Positions 57,992 through 64,000 of a stretch of 64,000 bases of DNA are shown in pieces; the stretch's first letter is position 1; the number at the start of each line of letters is the position of its first letter. The notes below the pieces were generated by a model. That model made no database searches. It was not told the origin of the DNA and saw only the letters and a list, made by a program, of their open reading frames with translations. Source of the DNA: Dioszegia crocea (lineage: Eukaryota > Basidiomycota > Tremellomycetes > Tremellales > Bulleribasidiaceae); the NCBI GenBank assembly GCA_001600615.1, contig BCKK01000010.1, positions 633,392 through 697,391 of the forward strand, in the 5' to 3' direction. Both the position numbers and the translations under genes were made by a program.

Positions 57992-58495
57992 TCTAGGGAA
58001 AGAGGAGAATTTGTATGAGTATCGGTATGATAGAGCTGGAGAAGGTAATATACGCGTAACGCTCATGCAGTATCTTAAAACGTATGACCAGGGAGTGACG
58101 CTGACTACGACTTCGACAAGGCGAGAGACACTGGTAATGGATGAGCGCTATGAGCGAGTGTCTGGATGTGGGGACGCCGCTGCCATACCGCCCTTGGAGC
58201 TCGGCCGTTGACGCTGTTGCACAAGAGTTTCTCCCTTGCAACAGCTCAATTTAAATTATCGAAACGGTCAATCCATGCACTGAGCCGCCTCATCCGCTCT
58301 TAGACCTCTGCAACTCCCCACATAGCTTGACGGACGGATCATCTGCGGGTCAAGCAAGTCGCGTCGCGTCTCCCCGATCCCCGACGCGACTTTGTCACAC
58401 GGACCTCCACTTGTTCAGCCAAAATCTACCTTGTCAATTGAGATAAACGACATCTACATCGACCCCGCCTTATCAGCTATACACCTATCTGCGCG
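57992..58495. promoter_or_regulatory. DAD1 upstream region
   Basis: The 504 bp between NC2-alpha and DAD1. It contains clustered CGCGT/ACGCG motifs (listed separately), the core of MluI cell-cycle boxes. No gene seen. Confidence 0.5.
58360..58390 (+). promoter_or_regulatory. Putative MBF (MCB) cluster upstream of DAD1
   Basis: Two CGCGT motifs in tandem (58360-58369) face an ACGCG at 58384-58388, forming an inverted repeat GTCGCGTC...GACGCGAC. It lies ~105-135 bp before the DAD1 ATG. ACGCG boxes bind MBF in yeasts and drive G1/S genes, which would suit a kinetochore gene; inferred. Confidence 0.45.
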
Positions 58496-59263
58496 ATGTC
58501 AATGAACCGCGCATCGGTGGCATATGACCCCCAGGCGAAACAGACTTTCTTCGAGAAGGAGCGAGACCGCCTAGTTGAGGAGATATCCACTGTACGTCTC
58601 GGTCTCTTCCCCGCGGTCTCGCTCCTCGGACCCAGCCTGGATCAACTTGAATACGTGCTGATATGCCGATGTAGGGATTTGAGGAACTACTTACACATAC
58701 GAACGTCCTCAATCGGACGCTTGAAGAGGTACATGGTGTTGGAAAGGAATTCACGACAGTCGCGAAGTTATGGGGTGTGAGTCAGTTTCTGTCTGGGCTG
58801 AAGTCTCTGTCGAGGACATTTGAGAATTGGGACGAGACTTGGTATGATTCGATGGCAGCGGAGATATGAAGGGGATACTAGCGGATGTCAGAAGGGGTGG
58901 AAAGTCTTGGTTTGGGGAAGAGCGAGAGTTGGGCACTGAGCAGGCGAGGGTTGGTCAATCCGGGCCTGGACTGGCCTAGGATCTGAATGATATGGCGAGC
59001 GGTGGTACGGGCAGGAAAGCATGGCTCTTACGAGCCTAGGTCAGGTTGCAGACGGAATGGATTGTCCATGAGAAGATGGGACTGGCAGCCGCCGCGAGAG
59101 AGCGAGAGGGGATACCTCTGAACTCCAACTTCCAAGCCAAGCTGATACACAATAGCGCTTCAACGATCTCATCAAACAACAACAAGTTGAACAGGCCGGC
59201 AATGCGGAGATTGGCGTACCAGGGACAGGCGGAGCGAATTACGGAGCGAGCACAGCAAAGTAG
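58496..59263 (+). CDS. DAD1: DASH/Dam1 kinetochore complex subunit Dad1
   Basis: Small subunit of the microtubule-coupling DASH ring at kinetochores; 101 aa, exons 58496-58591, 58675-58776 and 59156-59263. Family pattern: FFEKERDRLVEEIS, then LLTHTNVLNRTLEEVHGVGK and FTTVAKLWGRF. The last exon follows a 379-nt intron (GTGAGT, CTGATACACAATAG) and supplies RFNDLIKQQQ, the expected residues after the conserved LW, so I prefer it to the unspliced frame that stops at 58869 (96 aa). Length is close to yeast Dad1 (94 aa). Confidence 0.85.
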
Positions 59264-60291
59264 GGCGGTGGGACAGGTTCAATGCTCAAGCGCTAAAGCG
59301 AGCCACGGTCGGGATACTCATTCACCACTATAGTTGTAATTTTGCCCTGTATGTATCTAATCACGTCTAGCTTCGCTCGAATGTTTGACTTATATGATTC
59401 ATCAGACTAGCTAACCTATATACAATGTTCATTATACGAAAACGGTACCCAATGACCCAAAAAGCCCAAGAGGAAAGCATGAAAAACACGACAGAACAAC
59501 AACAATCGCAGCGACCAGCGCTTCATGCCACAACCTAGACTTTGGCTTCTCCTTCGGGCCCCTCCTCATTTCAATTCGGCTGCTCTAGAGGCAGGTAGAC
59601 ATGGTGTTTTTGCATTCTAGTCTATCAGCTTTTATTCGATCGTGCGATGTCACTCGGTCGTCAATAAGAGCTGACTTACTTTCACTGTTTTTGATTGTAA
59701 TCTTCAGACCTCGTACTGTATCGAATGTCATTATAATGTCTGATCTATCAGCCAGTTTCCGAGATCATAGTCATGGATGCGACTCACGGATTGAATCGTA
59801 ACTTCTAATAGTACCGTGCACGCAATGATATGGTCTCCTAGTTCCGTTTCGGCAGGCAAGCTGGTATCTGTTCTGTCAGCTGGTATTCCAAACTCTCGGC
59901 GGGAGGGGTAGGCTCACGTACGTAGGTCGCAAAGCTCAACATGATCTCTTACCACTGCTACGATTCTCAATGTGATGTCTGGTGTGTCAGCTTGCTTCGG
60001 CATTACATGGAAGTGGACATAGCTCACATTTGTTATGAGTCTGATGGTACCGTACGCGAGTGGGATCGGTCTTCTAGTCATTGCCGTTGTCGCTGATGAT
60101 GTGGATGTATAATGTGTGTTGTGTAGTAATGACGACGATACCGATAGTCCTTCTTGTCTTACTTCTGGAGCTTTCTGTTACTAATCAGCCCTGCTCAAGC
60201 CAGTCCACAGAGATCAGGAGGCCAAGGAAGACTCACACTTCAAGCCATCTCGCTCNCCCCCTTCNCCCCNCCCCTCCCGCCTCGCCAGAGG
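59264..60291. other. Region without a resolved gene, holding exon-like repeats
   Basis: About 1 kb between DAD1 and the gene ending at 60292. The minus strand carries several well-formed intron signals (GTGAGC/GTGAGT/GTAAGT donors, CTGAC/CTGAT branches, CAG/TAG acceptors) bounding 45-90-nt pieces, but I could not join all of them in one frame. Unresolved bases lie at about 60256, 60265 and 60270 in a C-rich run. Confidence 0.5.
59572..60075 (-). repeat. Two degenerate tandem copies of an exon-intron-exon unit (~240 bp)
   Basis: Copy 1 is about 60075-59839 and copy 2 about 59838-59572 on the minus strand. Matching landmarks in order: AGACC, ACGGTACYAT, a GTGAG donor with an intron-like gap ending CAG, ACATYA, a second donor-acceptor pair, then CCTGCC. 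In copy 2, pieces YQLACRN..., HIIMTFDTVRGLKITI and a short end exon can be joined in phase to a stop near 59590. The homologous bases are not in the same frame in the two copies, so protein conservation is not shown. Confidence 0.45.
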
Positions 60292-62155
60292 TTACCTGCC
60301 CTGCCTACCCTCATCTCCGCCAGGGTAGATATGCCTGTACTCGAGTGCCTTGGCGTCATCTATAGCCTTCTGCCTCTCCGCTGCCTGGTTCCGCTGAACA
60401 TTGGCGGCAATCCGCTGAGCAGGAGTCTTCACATCTTTTGCGCGCCGGACGAAACGGGCGAGAGGGGCGGGTTTGGCCATGTCGGTGCTGGAGGAGGGCA
60501 TACTGTACGTAGAAGTCGAGGGATTATCTCCATCGGCTGCCCTCTTGGCCCTCATCTTGAGGGTAGCGTCCATCATGCTACAGTTCGCATCCGCCTCCTC
60601 TTCTTCGTCTGACGCCTTGGTCATCTGGACATCTGAACGCCTCTTCAGATTCTGATAAATGCCCGTAGGGGGGGCAAGAGTTGCCGCGTGAGCAGCCGAC
60701 CACGCGGGGTTGTGGGAAGTAGCTGCCATAGCTGGGGCAGCGACGACTACGACTGGTGCGACCCATGGTGGATCGGGAATGTAGGGTGCGGGGGTGGTGA
60801 GTGTGACCGGCTTGTACATCCTTGAGTTGTGGACGACTAAACCCGAGAAGGGTCCGGGGTTGGTGTTGATGCGCTGATATTCCTGGGCGCAAGCCGGAAC
60901 GGCAGGATTGTAGAGGCGCGATACGGGAATTAGGACTGGGGCGAAGCGGGGATCGACAGTGTTCGTACCAATGGCCGAGATGGCATTCTTTACTGACTGC
61001 ATAAGCAGCGCAGAGGGGGTATGGTTCCTCATGAAGAGGGCCTTGGAAGCCAAGAAGTTGGCTGTAATCCGCTGCGCAGCGGCGTTGTAAACCTTGACTG
61101 CGGCAGCGGCGGAAGTGGTGGCTACTAACGCAGCACTGATGACAGCCGATCGGGCGGCGGGAGGTGTGGGGCGGGCAGCGGAGGCGCTAGACTGAGCGAT
61201 ATGAGCCGCGTAGTAGGCCCTAGCCGTCATGGCCGGCATGGCCGGCGCGATGCCCGAAATGGTCGCCGGGGCGACTGGGGCTGAAACGACAGGGGCCGGA
61301 ACGATTGTGGCCGGATGGGTGACGGTGGCCCTGATGAGTGGGGCAGCGGCGGCGCGAGCTGCGGCGATGGGTGTCGCACGGATGGCAGCGGATGACAAAG
61401 CGGCTCTCTGGATAAGCGCCCGTGTGGGGGGGGTGGGGATGGTGGGTGGGGTGGGAAGGCAGACGGGAGTGATTTCGACATCCATGGCATCGGTTGAACT
61501 CGAGTGACCATCGTCCTATGCTCATCAGCTACGGACTTGGAAGCTACCGAGACAAGACGCTGACTTACCTGCACGTCCACTTCCATACTGGAATCGGCAG
61601 TGTACTTGGACTCCTGCATCCACTCAACATCGCGGAAGAAGGGGGAGATGGTGAGAAGATTGCGCCTGAGTACGGCAGTTTGAGGACTCTCGTACACATA
61701 GTGCGATCGGAGGTACGCCATATCCTCGTTGGAAACGGGGAACTTGGAGGGGAGGGCCGTCATACCCGCGTCAACGATGGCCATTGCCTGCAGATCGCAG
61801 GTGGCGACAAAGCAGGCGAGGCGGGGGATGGAGCAGGTCATGTGCACTTCGGGGAGTGCGATCCGACCGGCGATCGCGCGACCGACATCGACGACGCTAG
61901 TCAGCATGACGAGGGACTTGTTGGGGTGGAATGGTGCGAGGATGTCATATGAGATCTCTGCACCACGCATCTGTGGCGAGTCAGCATTGAGACATGCGGT
62001 GAAACCTGCAAGCTTGGGAAGAATGAACATACCTTGAGCTCTTCGATGATTGATGGACTGACGGATGGATAACTCCGACCGTCGACCACAAAGACTGAGT
62101 TGGTGAGGCTACCGAGACGCGCAGCGTCCTCGGAGGAGAGAGTGTAGCCAAGCAT
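60292..62155 (-). CDS. Hypothetical Ala-rich protein
   Basis: Model of 582 aa, exons 62155-62033, 61970-61569 and 61515-60292, all in phase with normal splice signals. The N-terminal ~175 residues look globular (MLGYTLSSEDAARLGSLTNS, VVDVGRAIAGRIALPEVHMT, CFVATCDLQAMAIVDAGMTA). The middle is strongly Ala/Pro/Val-rich, for example AAAPLIRATVTHPATIVPAP. The C-terminal 120 residues are charged with an acidic patch (ASDEEEEADAN) and a basic end. No signal peptide or known domain. The stop lies about 20 bases from unresolved bases. I do not recognise a family. Confidence 0.6.
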
Positions 62156-62686
62156 GGTGGCAAATTGAGGGATGGGAGATTTCGGAGTTGGGCTCGGGAC
62201 GGTACCGAGGGGGTTTGGGATGGGTGGGTGAGCGTAGCGGATGGCTTGCGCTTCGATGTCGGATACTAGCTGCTATATGCGATATCGCGATATAGTAGTA
62301 GTGATATGTATGGGGGGAGTTGCCAAATGGAAGGATTGGGGGGGATTGGGAAGGGGGATTTAGGAAGGGGGTTTCGGGGGGGGTTTGGATTGCTACAGCG
62401 TCAAGCTAGAGAAAGGGGGAGATTATACTATAGGTATGGTTGCAGTATTGCAGGTATACGATAGTATAAGGTGGTGTGTGAAGGATGTAAGAGAGAGGGG
62501 GGAGCTGAGTCGAAGTTCACCTTAAGGTGTGGCGGGTTGTGGCGAGCGTGGGAATGTGGCACTTTAATCCCGACCATTGGTCCCGTTCGTGGCATTATAG
62601 CCGTGTGATTCCGTCGCCACCACCTGCTGAGTCACAACCCCCCCTCGTGACACCGCCTCCCATCGGAGATGTGGAGCAGGAATGTC
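62156..62686. other. Intergenic, promoter of the Ala-rich orphan
   Basis: G-rich on the plus strand (C-rich on the minus strand) across 62290-62400, with repeated GGGGGATT-like runs and AT-rich palindromic ATATCGCGATATAG near 62280. This is the minus-strand promoter and leader. No ORF supported. Confidence 0.4.
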
Positions 62687-63196
62687 TCACATTGGTGGAC
62701 GGCCCTTCCCAGGTCGATTGCCAGGGTTCCAACGCATAGATTTGGGCTGGAATCCTTCGACAGGGATCCCAGAACCCCCAGTTGGGCTGGCGAGGTCACT
62801 GGGGTCCTGTGGGTGGTGTAGGTAGGGAGGAATGTGGTGTTGATGGGCCGGTTGACGAGGTTGAAGTGGATGAGTTGAAACGTCCTCCGTCGCCCAAAGT
62901 GGAAATTCTCGGATGAGATCAGTCACGTGATGTCTCACTTCGGGTGAAAATTTGAAAGGGCGCCAATGTGTGACCGAACTTGACCATAGGACGCAGGATG
63001 GAGTTGGGGCTCTTAAGTTGACTGACTGAAGGTCAATGAGAGGACTGGGGAGCGTATATACATACTCACATTTGATTCTTAGAACACAACATTCGCCCAT
63101 GGCGGCTGACTCTTCCCAAATACCTCCGAAAGGCGCACCCCTCCAGCTCTCTTTCACAGGTATACGGTAGCGATACCATATGCTCTGTCCCTTCAT
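62687..63196 (-). CDS. Possible hypothetical ORF
   Basis: A 169-aa frame from an ATG at 63196 with no recognisable domain; it begins MKGQSIWYRYRIPVKESW and is His/Pro-rich towards the end (HQHHIPPYLHHPQDP). The ATG overlaps the stop of an open frame coming from the repeat array to its right (GGATGA), so it may be an exon or a downstream remnant of the same locus. Low confidence. Confidence 0.25.
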   Translation of the reverse strand: MKGQSIWYRYRIPVKESWRGAPFGGIWEESAAMGECCVLRIKCEYVYTLPSPLIDLQSVNLRAPTPSCVLWSSSVTHWRPFKFSPEVRHHVTDLIREFPLWATEDVSTHPLQPRQPAHQHHIPPYLHHPQDPSDLASPTGGSGIPVEGFQPKSMRWNPGNRPGKGRPPM

Positions 63197-63339
63197 CCCT
63201 TGGAAGCATGCTTAGAGGCTAGGGCAAGGATGATTCCGGTACCCAAAGCAGATCTCATAAGCCTCTGCCCTCCCCCGATCAACTTATGGCAAAACCATCG
63301 GCGCCGAGCTCGAGGTCCGTCCTCTTGTCCCCCTTTGAA

Positions 63340-63960
63340 TGCCACTGAGGTGTCGAGAGCAAGCGTGCGTCGATAGTCCGCCAAGATCTCCTCAGATCCC
63401 TCAACATCTTCCTCCTTCCAGCCATCTTTCCTCTTAGGACCACACCACATCGCCACTGGACCCCTCTCTCCCCTTGGTTCGCGCTGAGACCTTGAAAGGG
63501 AAAGCGCGCCGATAGAGCGCGTAGATCTCCTCAAGCTCCTCAATGTCTTCCCCCTTCAACCGCCGGCATCTTCTCCTGAAGCCCCTAGAGTTTCCCAACA
63601 GCGTCCCTCCGTGTCCTTCCATCACACTGAGGAGGAATTGAGAGCAGACGTACACCGGGAAGTCCGCCAAAGTCTTCTTAGATTTCTCAATCTCTTCCTT
63701 CAATCTCCTCCAACTCTGCATTATGCTCCTGGGGCATACCACATCATCTCTCAGACTCACACTCATCACACCCTGGAATTCTGAGCAGACGGTATGCGAC
63801 AATCTGCAGAGATCTCCGCATGCTCCTCAATGTCTGACTCCTCTCACTCGTTGCAATGCGGCCCTCATGCCATTGCGACAGTATCGCCACGGAGATGAGC
63901 AGACGATAAGCGATACTCCGTTTGTATCTGCTCATTGTCCTCTTCATCCTTCTCCTCATC
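63340..63960 (-). repeat. Degenerate tandem array, ~142-bp (about 47-codon) units
   Basis: Five units can be aligned by a shared landmark on the plus strand (GAGCAGACG-like, then a CTCCTCA...TCTTC block). They start near 63357, 63499, 63639, 63782 and 63897, a spacing of 140-143 bp and once 115 bp. On the minus strand the block reads as a charged helix: EEDVEGSEEILADYRR, GEDIEELEEIYALYRR, KEEIEKSKKTLADF, SDIEEHAEISADCR, KDEEDNEQIQTEYR. These are not all in one open frame, so either introns or frameshifts interrupt them. The array continues to or beyond the right edge. Confidence 0.55.
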
Positions 63961-64000
63961 CCGCCGTCTGTCCTCTTCTGCACATGAGGCATCGCTGCTT

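Noticed and set aside
59046..59333. Separate plus-strand ORF downstream of DAD1
   Set aside because: Another frame in the same bases, after a good branch site and acceptor, gives the expected C-terminus of Dad1; the open frame is its shadow.
59264..64000. CRISPR-like array or prokaryotic defence system
   Set aside because: Repeats here are long, degenerate and without regular unique spacers, and the surrounding DNA is clearly fungal with spliceosomal introns.

Overview
The window is nuclear DNA from a fungus, most likely a tremellomycete basidiomycete yeast or a close relative (Cryptococcus/Kwoniella/Tremella type; inferred). Genes are dense and intron-rich. Nearly every intron is 45-60 nt, with a GTRNGY donor, a CTGAC/CTGAT branch site close to the 3' end and an AG acceptor. 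The gene set is a normal fungal housekeeping set. I assembled exons by hand from these signals. Every multi-exon model reported as a CDS has summed exon lengths divisible by three, but 5' ends remain predictions.

Layout. 1-8.6 kb: a cut-off minus-strand gene, an orphan Ser/Pro-rich gene, then the urease accessory gene UreF (5080-6302) flanked by two inverted paralogous DMT/EamA transporters. 9-17.6 kb: a secreted DUF3455 protein, a mitoribosomal L51/S25-type protein, a TPT-family sugar-phosphate/nucleotide-sugar transporter, a small CYSTM protein, an orphan and a DUF3669 protein. 17.8-29.7 kb (minus): the Pbp1/ataxin-2 homologue followed by the giant pyrimidine gene URA2 (glutaminase, CPSase, dead DHOase, ATCase). 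30.3-36.8 kb: a SUR7/PalI-type membrane protein, a small hydrophobic protein, an Hst3/4-type sirtuin and a secreted START-like protein. 36.8-39.2 kb: a 2.4 kb stretch without genes. 39.2-50.7 kb: an orphan gene with a long spliced leader, a membrane-anchored double amidohydrolase and an 18-exon GH63 enzyme of the YMR196W type. 51.4-52.7 kb: two tandem small paralogues. 53-59.3 kb: ATP10 and MAS2 head to head, NC2-alpha and the DASH subunit DAD1. 59.5-64 kb: degenerate duplicated exon-like units, an Ala-rich orphan and an array of degenerate ~142-bp repeats running to the right edge.

How the genes relate. There is no operon-like pathway. The visible functional links are local: ATP10 and MAS2 (both mitochondrial biogenesis) share a 183-bp divergent promoter; UreF shares a 355-bp divergent promoter with one DMT transporter; and two secreted-protein genes have TATA boxes at almost the same distance from their ATGs. 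I found no CRISPR array, rRNA, convincing tRNA, complete transposon or bacterial-type system. The observations most worth following are the degenerate repeat array at 63.3-64 kb, the duplicated exon-like units at 59.6-60.1 kb, the tandem amidohydrolase with a dead second module, the duplicated promoter-plus-gene pair at 51-52.7 kb, and the Pbp1 homologue with no visible Lsm domain.
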